A stretch of DNA of 64,000 nt from REEB95 sp050729835 (GCA_050729835.1 JBOHLS010000001.1:166871-230870), one strand, 5' to 3'; shown: positions 1-9,216, counted from the first letter of the stretch. The notes: a model not told the origin generated them from the sequence alone. Numbers and translations are program-made.

Positions 1-16
1 GCCGCGAGTTGCGCGG

Positions 17-1429
17 CTAGGTTCGTGGGTCGCGCTCGGCGGGCACGCGGTTCATCAGCCGCAGACCGCTGACCGCCGCAGCGCCGGCGGCGAAACCGGC
101 GCCGAGGAATATGGCAAAGCTCGCGCCCTGTTGCGTCGCGCTTTCCGCCGTAAGGCCGAAAATCAGGGCGACGAGCGCGGTTCCCGTCGTCTGGCCGAGC
201 AGGCGCGCGGTCGAAATGATCGCGCCGGCGCTTCCGCTGCGTTCGCGCGGCGTTGCCGCGATGATGGCGCGATTGTTCGGCGACTGGAAGAAACCGAAAC
301 CGAAGCCGCACATCACCATCCGCCAGACGACGTCGTAACTCGCCGGGTGGGGCGCAAGCTCGGCCAGCGCCGCGAGGCCGACCGCCAGGATCGCCAAACC
401 GATGCCGCCCATGATGCCGACCGGGAAGCGGTCGGAGAGCCGCCCGGCAATCGGCGCGACCACGGCGATGGTCAACGGCCAAGGCGTGATCAGCAATCCG
501 GTTTGCACGTCGCTCAGGCCGAGGGCGTGCTCGAAATAGAACGGTATCGAAACCAGCGCGAGCGATTGTGCGACGAACGAGCAGATTGAAGTCAGCACGG
601 ACAGCGTGAAGATCGGCCGCGCGAACAGGCCGACCGGCAGCATCGGAAACGGAATCAAGGTCTGCCGCCAGGCGAAGAGGGCGCCGAAGATCAGGGCGGC
701 GACGAACTCGCCGCCGATGAAGGCGAAAGTCTCGCCATGCCCGAGGCCGTCGATCGCCGTGATGAGCAGACCGAAGGCGAGCGTGCTCAAAAGTGCGCTC
801 CAGTAATCGAAGCGCTGCGGCATTCGTCGGCTCGGCGGCAGCGAGTGCATCGCCAAGGCGAAAGCGACAAGGCCGAGCGGGACATTGATCAGGAACAGCC
901 ACCGCCACGAGGCGACGGCCAGGATGCCGCCGGCCACGGTGGGCCCGGCGGCGGCAGAGGTTGCGATCACGAAGGCGTTGATACCGAGACCGCGGCCGAG
1001 CATGGCCCGCGGATAGATGGCGCGCAGCAAGGCCGCGTTGACGCTGAACAGGCAGGCGGCGCCGACACCCTGGAACGCGCGCACCAGCGCCAGCATGGGC
1101 AACGAGAACGAGGTGGAGCAGAGCAGCGACGCAGCGGTGAAAATCGACAAGCCTGTCATGTAGACGCGCCGGTAGCCGTGGATGTCGCCGAGCGAGGCAA
1201 GCGGCAGCACCAGCAGCATGACGGCGAGCTGGTAGGCGTTGACCACCCAAACCGACGATGCCGCGCTGGCGTGGAGATTCTCGGCGATGGTCGGCAACGC
1301 GACATTGGCGATCGTGGTGTCGAGCATCGACATCGAGACCGAGACGGCGATCGTCACGATCGACCACAGCCGTTGGGGCCAGGGCAGGCCGTCCGCCGTC
1401 TCGATGGATTGGGCGATTGCGCCGGTCAC
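17..1429 (-). CDS. MFS drug-efflux transporter, DHA2 (EmrB/QacA-like) family
   Basis: A 470-residue integral membrane protein with many hydrophobic segments, as expected for a 14-helix DHA2 proton antiporter in the inner membrane. Near residues 36-52 it has the family motif LDTTIANVALPTIAENL, which in EmrB/QacA proteins lies in the first transmembrane helix. It reads from a GTG start with no strong ribosome binding site, so the exact start is uncertain. No membrane-fusion partner or regulator is beside it: the next gene runs in the opposite direction. The substrate cannot be told from sequence. Length is normal for the family and no break is visible. Confidence 0.9.
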   Translation of the reverse strand: MTGAIAQSIETADGLPWPQRLWSIVTIAVSVSMSMLDTTIANVALPTIAENLHASAASSVWVVNAYQLAVMLLVLPLASLGDIHGYRRVYMTGLSIFTAASLLCSTSFSLPMLALVRAFQGVGAACLFSVNAALLRAIYPRAMLGRGLGINAFVIATSAAAGPTVAGGILAVASWRWLFLINVPLGLVAFALAMHSLPPSRRMPQRFDYWSALLSTLAFGLLITAIDGLGHGETFAFIGGEFVAALIFGALFAWRQTLIPFPMLPVGLFARPIFTLSVLTSICSFVAQSLALVSIPFYFEHALGLSDVQTGLLITPWPLTIAVVAPIAGRLSDRFPVGIMGGIGLAILAVGLAALAELAPHPASYDVVWRMVMCGFGFGFFQSPNNRAIIAATPRERSGSAGAIISTARLLGQTTGTALVALIFGLTAESATQQGASFAIFLGAGFAAGAAAVSGLRLMNRVPAERDPRT

Positions 1430-1596
1430 CGTGCGATCCGTTCTTTCCGGGCGGACAGTTTAAACCCTAAATTGATGCCGCGGATCGGCCGCGCCGGAGT
1501 GAATTTGGCCGATCTCGGCCGGTTCGGCGCGAAGGCAGGAATTGTGTTCGTCCTCGGTCGCGCGGATAATCGGGCGCACGCGCGAGATCGAACTCG

Positions 1597-2208
1597 ATGA
1601 GCGTTGAAAATTCGTTGCCTAACGCCGCGGTCCGCGGCTTGGAGCGCCGGTTGCCGACAGGAGTTGCGGGCGCCGCCGCGATCGGCGATGCGCGCCTTGA
1701 AACGCTCTACCGTTACTGGCTGGGCTGTCGCGGTACCCGCGCCATGCCGCGCCGGGCCGACATCGATCCAGTCGCCATTCCGGCGGCGATTTGGCCGCAC
1801 GTCATGGTCCTGGAAGTCGTCAACGAAGGCGCCCGGATCCGGTTCCGTTATCGCCGCGCTGGCGCCGTGTTCTGGCGCGCTGGCGCCGCCGAGCCGACCG
1901 GACGGTTCATCGAGGAGGTTCTGCCGGCGACCGCCGGGTACCTCGATTACGTCGTCGGCATCTACACCGAGATGGTGGAAAGCCGGCGCCCGATGTACTC
2001 CGAGAACTACTTCACGCGCGAAGGACAGGGCGTGCCGATGCGGACGCGACGCGTCAGCCTGCCGCTGTCCGCCGACGGCGTCGTCGTCGACGCCATCCTC
2101 GCCGGCCACGTTTTCGAATATCCGCGGGAAAACGATCCGATCTTTCCGGCGGTCGACGGCTTGCGCGAAGCGGTGCGTGTTTATCTCGACGAAACCGTCG
2201 TGGTCTGA
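1597..2208 (+). CDS. PAS_5 domain protein
   Basis: A soluble 203-residue protein whose middle part (about residues 30-140) matches the PAS_5 family, common in Rhodospirillales: a YWLGCRG helix, the RADIDPVAIPAAIWPHV motif, then a beta-rich segment ending in a TGRFIEEVLP block. PAS_5 proteins are presumed small-molecule or redox sensors without an output domain; the ligand is unknown. It stands alone between a divergent MFS gene and folB and is followed directly by a strong intrinsic terminator, so it is probably monocistronic. Confidence 0.8.
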   Translation: MSVENSLPNAAVRGLERRLPTGVAGAAAIGDARLETLYRYWLGCRGTRAMPRRADIDPVAIPAAIWPHVMVLEVVNEGARIRFRYRRAGAVFWRAGAAEPTGRFIEEVLPATAGYLDYVVGIYTEMVESRRPMYSENYFTREGQGVPMRTRRVSLPLSADGVVVDAILAGHVFEYPRENDPIFPAVDGLREAVRVYLDETVVV

Positions 2209-2237
2209 TGCCCTTGATCGCGCCGGTGCTGCCGGCG

Positions 2238-2271
2238 AAAGCCGCCGAGCCGATTGTCTCGGCGGCTTTTC
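2238..2271 (+). terminator. Intrinsic terminator after the PAS_5 gene
   Basis: Perfect 12-bp inverted repeat AAAGCCGCCGAG / CTCGGCGGCTTT around an 8-base loop, ending in a T run. It lies about 30 bases after the PAS_5 stop codon and before folB. Confidence 0.85.
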
Positions 2272-2318
2272 CGACGCTACAGTGGCCACCGAGCGGGGTC
2301 GCGAAAGGGGCATAGCGG

Positions 2319-2714
2319 ATGGGGAGTAAGCCGGCGGCGAAGGCGACGGCCGGCACCGCGCGTTACGGGCTCTTTGTCCGCAACCTGGTGCTGGCGGCGA
2401 AGATTGGCGTGCACCCGCACGAGAAAGTCCGGCCGCCGCGTCTGCGCGTCAGCGTTGAACTCGACATGGCCGGCGATCCGCCGCAACGCGACGAGTTGGT
2501 GGGCACCCTTGATTACGAGCGCGTGGTCGCCGACATTCGCGACCTGGCGGCGGCGCAGCACATCAATCTGGTTGAGACATTCGCGGATTCGGTCGCACAG
2601 CTGTGTCTGGCGAACGCCGGCGTCGTGGGCGCGCGCGTCACGGTCGAGAAGCTCGACGTCTACTCCAACGCCGAAAGCGTCGGCGTGACGCTCGAGCGCC
2701 GCCGCGCCGACTAG
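2319..2714 (+). CDS. folB: Dihydroneopterin aldolase
   Basis: A 131-residue cytosolic enzyme of tetrahydrofolate synthesis that cleaves dihydroneopterin to 6-hydroxymethyl-dihydropterin and glycolaldehyde. Family features are visible: IGVHPHEK near the N-terminus, the LDYERVVADI segment, a conserved Glu in VETFAD, and the Lys of VEKLDVYSNAESVGV. Length fits the family. It converges tail to tail with folP, one base apart, so two consecutive folate genes face each other; folK lies about 20 kb away. Confidence 0.9.
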   Translation: MGSKPAAKATAGTARYGLFVRNLVLAAKIGVHPHEKVRPPRLRVSVELDMAGDPPQRDELVGTLDYERVVADIRDLAAAQHINLVETFADSVAQLCLANAGVVGARVTVEKLDVYSNAESVGVTLERRRAD

Positions 2715-2715
2715 C

Positions 2716-3897
2716 TCAGGACGCCGCCGCCAACGATCCGGTCAGGGCGATCGCGGTCCGCGTCTCGGCGACGTCGTGGACGCGGAGAATCTGCACCCCT
2801 TGCTGGGCGGTGTGGACCGCGACTGCGAGCGATCCGGCAAGTCGCGCGTCGACCGCGCCTCCGAGAAAAGACTTACGTGACGCGCCGACCAGAACCGCGA
2901 CGCCCAAGCCGTGAAACAGCCCAATGCGCGCCAGGATTTCGAGATTGTGCGCCTTGCTCTTGCCGAAGCCGATACCAGGATCGACCGCGATGTCCGCGCG
3001 CGCAATGCCGGCGTCGGCGCAGGCGGCGATCCGCGCGTCAAGGAATTCGACGATATCGAGCGAGGCGAGATTGTAGCGCGGTGCGCGCTGCATCGTCTCG
3101 GGCTCGCCCTGCATATGCATGAGCACGACCGGCGCCTTGGCCTTGGCGACCAGCGCCTTGCTGTCGGGATGCGACAGCGCCGTGACATCGTTGATGATGC
3201 GCGCACCTGCCGCGAGGGCGCGCCCCATGACGCCGGGATGGCGCGTATCGACGGACAACGTCGCGCCAGCGGCGGCCAGCGCCTGGATCACGGGCCCGAT
3301 CCGGGTGAACTCGTCCTCGGGCGTCACCGGCGCCGCGCCTGGCCGCGTGGATTCGCCGCCGATATCGATGATATCGGCGCCGGCTTCGATCAGGGTACGG
3401 CCGTGGGCGATCGCACGCGCGGGGTCCGCGAAACGCCCGCCATCGGAAAAACTGTCAGGCGTGACGTTGAGGATGCCCATGATCAAGGGTTTGTCGAGCG
3501 TAAATCCGGCCCAATCCGGTCGCGGCTGCGAGAGGCGCTGAAGCGCGGCTTCGATCATGGCGTGAAGGGCTGGCTCCCCTTTCAGCGCATGCAGGAGAGC
3601 TGGCAAGGGCGTGACGGTCGTGACGACGCCTTGGGCGGTTCGCGACAGGAGCTCGACGGCACCGAAAGCGCGCGTCGAACCGGTGAGTTGCCGCGCTTCG
3701 CCGCCCTGCACGGCGGAGTCGGCGACGCTGCCAGCAACGGTCCCCAAGGGCCGCACCCGCACCGTCGATTGCGTCGCGCCGCTGAGGAAAGTTGACAGAT
3801 CGACGGCCCTGGGACGGCTGGTCGATTCCGCTCGATCGTCCGGCCGCGGCGTTCCGACGGCGACGGCGGGCGGGGCGTTGTTCCGGCGCGGTTCCAT
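2716..3897 (-). CDS. folP: Dihydropteroate synthase with N-terminal extension
   Basis: Joins hydroxymethyl-dihydropterin pyrophosphate with p-aminobenzoate; the sulfonamide target. The catalytic barrel runs from about residue 135: MGILNVTPDSFSDGG, the IDIGGESTRPGA loop, SVDTRHPGVM, INDVTAL, and near the end GASRKSFLG. At 393 residues it is about 110 longer than the usual 280; part of the extension (VRVRPLGTVAG onward) resembles a region found in other alphaproteobacterial copies, but the first 40 residues are low-complexity. No good ribosome binding site precedes the ATG at 3897, so translation may start further in. Confidence 0.9.
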   Translation of the reverse strand: MEPRRNNAPPAVAVGTPRPDDRAESTSRPRAVDLSTFLSGATQSTVRVRPLGTVAGSVADSAVQGGEARQLTGSTRAFGAVELLSRTAQGVVTTVTPLPALLHALKGEPALHAMIEAALQRLSQPRPDWAGFTLDKPLIMGILNVTPDSFSDGGRFADPARAIAHGRTLIEAGADIIDIGGESTRPGAAPVTPEDEFTRIGPVIQALAAAGATLSVDTRHPGVMGRALAAGARIINDVTALSHPDSKALVAKAKAPVVLMHMQGEPETMQRAPRYNLASLDIVEFLDARIAACADAGIARADIAVDPGIGFGKSKAHNLEILARIGLFHGLGVAVLVGASRKSFLGGAVDARLAGSLAVAVHTAQQGVQILRVHDVAETRTAIALTGSLAAAS

Positions 3898-3910
3898 GCA
3901 TATATAACGT

Positions 3911-3977
3911 AGAGGACGCCGATCGTTGGCGTCTCCTCCCTAAACCTGGGCCGCGGCAACGCGGCCCAATTTTTTTG
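3911..3977 (+). ncRNA. Candidate small RNA with two hairpins and a CCTCC stretch
   Basis: Inference. A roughly 65-base plus-strand unit has a first hairpin (GGACGCC pairing with GGCGTC-T-CC), a partly single-stranded TCCTCCC that could pair with Shine-Dalgarno sequences, and then an intrinsic terminator. A weak promoter-like pair, TTGTTC at 3878 and TATATA/TATAAC at 3901-3908, precedes it. No plus-strand protein gene ends here, so the terminator must serve either this RNA or transcription antisense to folP. It could also be an attenuated leader of the secretion operon at 4.27 kb. Confidence 0.3.
3948..3977 (+). terminator. Strong intrinsic terminator without an upstream plus-strand gene
   Basis: GGGCCGC-ggcaac-GCGGCCC followed by AA and a run of seven T. 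It is directional for the plus strand. folP on the other strand begins just to its left, and the nearest plus-strand gene upstream (folB) ended over 1.2 kb earlier. Confidence 0.8.
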
Positions 3978-4255
3978 TCGTCAGAGCGGGTTTTACCGCT
4001 CCTGCTGCAATCCTATTAATCTTGATTAATAAAATCATGGGATGTGTCTAATAAAAATGCGTTTGTTAAGTATATATTGGGTAGACGTAATAATTTTTAT
4101 AGAATATATTCCATCATCAATTCAATATGTTGTTAACTATGACTTGTAATTACTTTATACGGCTGTGTCGAATATTTTGACACCGTAAACAAGTCTGGTT
4201 AACGCCCGTTCGGCCCCGGTAAGGGGCCGAATGAAAGGAAAGATGGTCAGGGACG
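3978..4255 (+). promoter_or_regulatory. AT-rich control region of the type I secretion operon
   Basis: No gene is seen here. About 200 bases (roughly 4005-4200) are strongly AT-rich in an otherwise very GC-rich window. Contents: a short hairpin GAGCGG-gtttta-CCGCTC near 3984-4000; an imperfect-centre palindrome TATTAATC-TT-GATTAATA at 4014-4031; several TATA-like stretches; and a perfect hairpin TTCGGCCCC-ggtaa-GGGGCCGAA at 4209-4231, just before the first secretion gene. Such a region could be promoter plus regulator sites (for example a nucleoid-associated or MucR/Ros-type silencer), or a remnant of acquired DNA. The function is inferred from position only. Confidence 0.5.
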
Positions 4256-4273
4256 ATGGTTCTGAGGACTGCG

Positions 4274-5626
4274 ATGCGCAAACGGCGTTGGGCATTGAGC
4301 GCCAGTGTGGCGCTGGCCGTGATTCTGGTTGCTGGAAACGTGCAGGCTCAGAGCCTGAGCGATACCGTGCGGGCGACCGTTCTGACCAACCCGAAAATCC
4401 TGTCCCAAGAGCACAACCGCACGGAAGTCGACTCCGAATTGCGGCGGGCGCGCAGTCTTTATCTTCCCAAGGTCGACATGCGGACTTCGCTCGGTCCCGA
4501 ATACACCGATAACATCTTTACGCCGGCCGGCAGCAATGGCCAGCACATCCGTCAGGAGCTGTCGGCGGTCTTGACCCAGAAGATCTATGACGGCGGCGCG
4601 ACCACGGCCGAGGTCGACCATCAGCTCAGCCGCGCGCGATCCGCCGCCTACCGGGTCGACGAGAACGCGCAATATGTCGGCTTGGACGCCGTCGAGGCCC
4701 ACCTCGACGTTGTCCGCCTGCGTGACATCCTCGCTCTGGCCGACAAGAACGTGCAGGCGCATGCGGACATCGTGCAACGCGTCCAGACGCGCAGCGCCGG
4801 CGGCGCCGGCAGCGCGGCGAGCTTGGCGCAGGCATTGTCGCGCTACGAGCGGGCGCAAGCCGACCGCGACCAGGTCCGCGGCAATCTCGCCGATGCCGAA
4901 GCCCGCTACCTGACGATCGTCGGCCAGGCGCCGGGGACGCTCGAAAGCCCGACGGTGCCGGTCGGACTGTTGCCGACCGACGTCGATGCCAGCGTCCGCA
5001 TCATGCGCAACACCAATCCGGTGGTGAAGGCACGCGAAGCCGATATCGATTCGGCGAAGGCGGCGGTCGAACTGGCGGATTCGCGGTTCGATCCGAAGAT
5101 CAATCTCGAAGTCGGCGGCGACCACAACCGCAATGTCGGCGGCGTTCCGGGTCGCGACAACGAAGCGCGCGCGCTGGTCGTGCTGCAGTGGAATCTCTAC
5201 GCCGGTGGCGCGGACATCCACAATCGCGAGGCCGCTTACGCCCAGGTCGAGCAGGCCCGCACCGATCGGCTCGGGGCGTTGCGCAAGTCCGAGCAGGATC
5301 TGCGCCAGGCGTGGGCCGCCTATGAAGCCGCGCAGCATCGCGTTCCCTTGCTGTCCAGCGCGGCGCAGCACGACAGCGAGGTGCGCACGGCTTACGGCCA
5401 GCAATACCAGCTGAGCCAGCGCAGCCTGTTGGATCTGCTGGATGCGCAGAACGACTACTTCCAGGCGCAGATCAATGCGGAGAACGCCCAGAGCCAAGCG
5501 GTGTTCCAGGCCTACAAGATTCTCGCCATTCAAGGGAATCTCCTTCAAGCGCTCAACGTGCAGCCGCCGCCGCAGGCCAATCCGTCGATCCCGACGCCGC
5601 GCCCGATCCGTCCCGAAGGCACCTGA
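4274..5626 (+). CDS. TolC-family outer membrane channel of a type I secretion system
   Basis: About 450 residues. A signal peptide (MRKRRW..., hydrophobic core, cut after VQAQS) is followed by two repeated outer-membrane-efflux (OEP) domains rich in coiled-coil helices, as in TolC/LapE. The ATG at 4274 is preferred because GAGGA lies 5 bases ahead and it gives a normal signal peptide; an in-frame ATG at 4256 is also possible. It is first in an operon with the ABC exporter and the adaptor, so it most likely forms the outer-membrane exit duct for their substrate. The C-terminus is proline-rich, possibly periplasmic. Confidence 0.9.
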   Translation: MRKRRWALSASVALAVILVAGNVQAQSLSDTVRATVLTNPKILSQEHNRTEVDSELRRARSLYLPKVDMRTSLGPEYTDNIFTPAGSNGQHIRQELSAVLTQKIYDGGATTAEVDHQLSRARSAAYRVDENAQYVGLDAVEAHLDVVRLRDILALADKNVQAHADIVQRVQTRSAGGAGSAASLAQALSRYERAQADRDQVRGNLADAEARYLTIVGQAPGTLESPTVPVGLLPTDVDASVRIMRNTNPVVKAREADIDSAKAAVELADSRFDPKINLEVGGDHNRNVGGVPGRDNEARALVVLQWNLYAGGADIHNREAAYAQVEQARTDRLGALRKSEQDLRQAWAAYEAAQHRVPLLSSAAQHDSEVRTAYGQQYQLSQRSLLDLLDAQNDYFQAQINAENAQSQAVFQAYKILAIQGNLLQALNVQPPPQANPSIPTPRPIRPEGT

Positions 5627-5682
5627 ACGATGAGCTCGTCGTCGCCCACGGCCGCGACGGCGCACGATGAGGCATTCACCAA

Positions 5683-7878
5683 ATGACCGTTAAGATCGAC
5701 GAGGTCGGTTCTTCCCATCGCGCGGCGCGCCGTCCGGCGGCGCCGTCGGCGGCGCCGCATGACCCGCTGCTGCAATCGCTGGTGATCCTCGCCGGCCTGT
5801 TCGAGCGGCCGGTCTCCGCCGAGGCGCTGCGAGCCGGGTTGCCGGTTCTGGATCAGCGGCTGGCGCCTGAAATGCTGGTGCGCGCGGCGCAACGCGTCGG
5901 CATCACGGCAGCTTGGCGCCGTCGCGCCCTGCGCGAGATCGCTCCCGCCAATCTGCCCTGCGTACTGATGTTGCAGGGCGGCGGGGGGTGTGTGCTCGCC
6001 GCGCTCGTCGGCGACGAGGCGACCATCGTCCTGCCCGGCACCACGGGCGAGTCGATCCGCCTACCGCTGCACGAGATCGAGGACCTTTACGCAGGTTATG
6101 TGCTGTTGGCGCGCGCCGAATACCGTTTCGATGCGCGCACCGAAGACGTCGCGCCGCAAAAATCGGAATCGTGGTTCTGGGGCACCCTCCGACAGTTCTG
6201 GAAGGTCTATGCCCATGCCGCGATCGCCTCGATCGTCATCAACCTGCTGACGATTGCCAGCCCGCTTTTCGTGATGAACGTCTACGATCGGGTCGTCCCG
6301 AACAATGCCGTGGCGACGTTGTGGGTCCTGGCGAGCGGCGTGCTCGTCGTCTTCGCCTTCGACTTCATCCTGCGGACGGCGCGCAGCTATTTCGTCGATA
6401 GCGCGGGCAAGAACGCTGACGTCGTGCTGGCAAGCCGCATCTTCGCCCATGTCCTGGGCATGCGTTACGACGCGCGCCCGGCCTCGGTCGGCGCCCTGGC
6501 GGCCAATCTGCGCGAATTCGAAACCTTGCGCGAGTTGGTGACGTCGTCGACCCTGATGGCGATCGCCGATCTGCCGTTCGCCGTTCTGTTCATCGTGATC
6601 ATCGCGCTGGTTGCTGGCCCGAAGGTCGCGCTGGTGCCGCTGCTCGCCATTCCGGTGCTGCTCAGCATCGGCTTCCTGCTGCAGGCGTCGCTGCGCGGCG
6701 TGATCCATGACACCATGCGCGAAGGCTTCCAGAAACACGCCATCCTGGTTGAATCGCTGGAAGGCCTCGACACGGTCAAGATCGCCGGCGCCGAAGGCCG
6801 CGCCCAGCGCCTGTGGGAGCGCTTCGTCGGCGCGACCGCGCGCACCACGATGAAGGCGCGGTTCCTATCGACCATCGGCGTCAACGCCGCCGTCCTGGTC
6901 CAGAACGTGGTCAGCGTGCTCGTCGTGGTCGTCGGCGTGTACGAAATCGCGCGCGGCGAGCTCACGGTCGGCGCGCTGGTCGCGGCGTCGCTTCTGGCGT
7001 CGCGCGCGATGTCGCCGCTGTCGCAGATCGCCGCGCTGCTGGTGAAGATCCATCAGTCGACGCTGTCCCTCGGTGCGCTCAACAAGGTGATGAGCCTTCC
7101 CCTCGAGCGCCCGGCCGGCAAGACCTTCCTGCACCGTCCGCGGCTCGAAGGCGCGATCGAGTTCCGCGGCGTCGGCTTCGCCTATCCGAGCAACGGCCAC
7201 GCCGCCCTGCACGGCGTGTCCTTCCGCATCGAGCCGGGCGAGAAAGTCGGCATCATCGGCCGCATCGGCTCGGGTAAGAGCACACTCGCCCGACTGCTCG
7301 CCGGCCTCTATCAGCCGAGCGCCGGCGCGATCCTGCTCGACGGCACCGATCTGCGCCAGATCGATCCAGCCGATCTGCGCCGCAATCTCGGCTACGTGCC
7401 GCAGGATGCATTCCTGTTCTTCGGCTCGATCAAGGACAATATCGCGCTGGCGGCGCCGCATGCCGACCATCGGGCGATTCTCGAAGCCGCGACCATCGCC
7501 GGCGTCGACGACTTCGCCAAGCGGCATCCCGAAGGCTTCGACATGCAGGTCGGCGAGCATGGCCGCTACCTGTCCGGCGGCCAGCGCGAGGCCGTCACCG
7601 TGGCGCGCGCGCTGCTCTTCGATCCGCCGATCCTGGTGATGGACGAGCCGACCGGCGCTATGGACAACACCGCCGAGAACAAACTCCGCGCGCGGCTGCT
7701 GCCGATGCTCGCGAGCAAGACCCTGCTCCTGGTGACGCACCGCACCTCGATGCTGTCGCTGGTCGACCGGCTGATCGTCGTTGAGGGCGGGCGGATCGTC
7801 GCCGACGGTCCGAAGGGCCGGGTTCTGCAGAAGCTGGGCGAGGGCGGGCTGCGGGTCGCCGCGGGCGGCACGCCATGA
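5683..7878 (+). CDS. Type I secretion ABC transporter (permease-ATPase, LapB-like)
   Basis: A 731-residue inner-membrane exporter half. Residues about 20-150 form a C39-peptidase-like domain without an evident catalytic Cys, a feature of exporters of large RTX/adhesin substrates. A six-helix membrane domain follows at about 165-450, then the nucleotide-binding domain: Walker A GRIGSGKST near 526, signature LSGGQ near 630, Walker B ILVMDEP near 650, and the switch His in LVTHR. A tiny ORF (5630-5686) between the channel gene and this one ends in an ATGA overlap with its start and may couple translation. Its stop overlaps the adaptor start by ATGA. Confidence 0.93.
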   Translation: MTVKIDEVGSSHRAARRPAAPSAAPHDPLLQSLVILAGLFERPVSAEALRAGLPVLDQRLAPEMLVRAAQRVGITAAWRRRALREIAPANLPCVLMLQGGGGCVLAALVGDEATIVLPGTTGESIRLPLHEIEDLYAGYVLLARAEYRFDARTEDVAPQKSESWFWGTLRQFWKVYAHAAIASIVINLLTIASPLFVMNVYDRVVPNNAVATLWVLASGVLVVFAFDFILRTARSYFVDSAGKNADVVLASRIFAHVLGMRYDARPASVGALAANLREFETLRELVTSSTLMAIADLPFAVLFIVIIALVAGPKVALVPLLAIPVLLSIGFLLQASLRGVIHDTMREGFQKHAILVESLEGLDTVKIAGAEGRAQRLWERFVGATARTTMKARFLSTIGVNAAVLVQNVVSVLVVVVGVYEIARGELTVGALVAASLLASRAMSPLSQIAALLVKIHQSTLSLGALNKVMSLPLERPAGKTFLHRPRLEGAIEFRGVGFAYPSNGHAALHGVSFRIEPGEKVGIIGRIGSGKSTLARLLAGLYQPSAGAILLDGTDLRQIDPADLRRNLGYVPQDAFLFFGSIKDNIALAAPHADHRAILEAATIAGVDDFAKRHPEGFDMQVGEHGRYLSGGQREAVTVARALLFDPPILVMDEPTGAMDNTAENKLRARLLPMLASKTLLLVTHRTSMLSLVDRLIVVEGGRIVADGPKGRVLQKLGEGGLRVAAGGTP

Positions 7879-9206
7879 GCCTCGTTCACAAAATCGATGG
7901 TGATTTCCTGCCCGATGCCGAACGCGCGTTCCGTGGCCAAGTCAATCGCTTCGCCTATCTGTTGACCGCCAGCATCGTCGCGTTTTTCGGGTTTTTCCTG
8001 ATTTGGGCGAGTTTCGCCACGCTCAACGAGGTGACGCGCGGCGATGCGCGCGTGATCCCATCGCAGCACATCCAGGTCATCCAAAACCTGGAAGGTGGCA
8101 TCCTGTCCGAGATGCTGGTGCACGACGGCCAAGTCGTACAGAAAGGCGACATCCTGCTGCGCATCGCCAACACCGGCGCCGAGGCCGCCTATCGCGACAG
8201 CCGCATTCAGGCGCTGACGCTCAAGGCCATGATCGCGCGGCTGACCGCCGAAAGCGAAGACAGGGCGCCCGTCTTCCCGGTCGACGTCATGCAGGAGGCG
8301 CCGCAGATCGTCGACCGCGAACGCGCGCTCTACAACACTCAAATCGCCCAATTAAAGACCGCAATCGGCGTGCTCGGCGATCAGCTCACGCAGCGCCGGC
8401 AGGACATTGCCGAGCTTAAGACACGGCAGGAGTCTGTCTCGCGCTCTTTGGTTCTCGCCAAGAAGGAGCGCGACATCACCGCGCCTCTCGTAGCCAAAGG
8501 CGCCGCGGCGCAGCTAGATCTGGTCAAGATCGATCAACAGGTGAACGATCTCGAAGGCCAGCTCGCCGAAACCCAGGCCGGCCTGCCCAAGGCGGCGGCG
8601 GCGCGTGACGAGGCGCAGCGTCGCATCCAGGAGAAGATCGACGGCTTCCACTCCGACGCGCGCGCCGAGCTCAACCGCCACGAGGCCGAGCTTCAGGCGC
8701 TGATCCAAAAGACGTTCGCCGAGAAGGATCGCGTGCAGCGAACCGAGGTTCGCTCGCCGGTGCGCGGGATCATCAAGGACATCAAGGTGAACACGATCGG
8801 CGGCGCGATCCAGCCGGGGCAGGATCTGGTCGAAGTTGTGCCGCTCGACGATACGCTGCTGGTCGAGGCCAAGGTCCGCCCGTCCGACGTGGCGTTCCTG
8901 CACCCGGGCCAGGACGCCATGATCAAGATCACCGCCTACGATTTTTCGGTCTATGGCGGCCTCAAGGCGAAGCTCGAGCGGATCAGCGCTGACAGCATCA
9001 GTGAGCACGACGGAGATCGGTCGCAGACGTTTTTCCGCGTCATGCTGCGCACCGACAAGAACTATCTCGGCACGCCGCAGCATCCGTTGCCCATCATGCC
9101 CGGCATGACGGCGCAGGTCGAAATCCTAACTGGCCATCGGACGGTGCTCGGCTATCTGCTGAAGCCGATTCTGGATGCCAAGAACAATGCTCTGACCGAG
9201 CGCTGA
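7875..9206 (+). CDS. HlyD-family periplasmic adaptor of the type I secretion system
   Basis: A 443-residue membrane-fusion protein. One transmembrane helix lies near residues 33-52, then a split lipoyl/barrel-sandwich region (IQNLEGGILSEMLVHDGQVVQKGDILLRI), a long helical coiled coil (about 100-280), and the returning beta-barrel part (EVRSPVRGIIKDIKVNTIGGAIQPGQDL). The C-terminal PIMPGMTAQVEILTGHRTVLGYLLKPI matches the HlyD/LapC family. It overlaps the exporter gene by four bases. With the two preceding genes it would complete the tripartite tunnel. Confidence 0.93.
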   Translation: MSLVHKIDGDFLPDAERAFRGQVNRFAYLLTASIVAFFGFFLIWASFATLNEVTRGDARVIPSQHIQVIQNLEGGILSEMLVHDGQVVQKGDILLRIANTGAEAAYRDSRIQALTLKAMIARLTAESEDRAPVFPVDVMQEAPQIVDRERALYNTQIAQLKTAIGVLGDQLTQRRQDIAELKTRQESVSRSLVLAKKERDITAPLVAKGAAAQLDLVKIDQQVNDLEGQLAETQAGLPKAAAARDEAQRRIQEKIDGFHSDARAELNRHEAELQALIQKTFAEKDRVQRTEVRSPVRGIIKDIKVNTIGGAIQPGQDLVEVVPLDDTLLVEAKVRPSDVAFLHPGQDAMIKITAYDFSVYGGLKAKLERISADSISEHDGDRSQTFFRVMLRTDKNYLGTPQHPLPIMPGMTAQVEILTGHRTVLGYLLKPILDAKNNALTER

Positions 9207-9216
9207 GCACCGCGCC

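Noticed and set aside
4247..5665. 472-codon minus-strand frame over the TolC-like gene
   Set aside because: Antisense shadow; the plus-strand protein has a signal peptide and family motifs.
5630..5686. 18-codon ORF between the secretion channel and exporter genes
   Set aside because: Too short to claim as a gene; it may only couple translation through its ATGA overlap.
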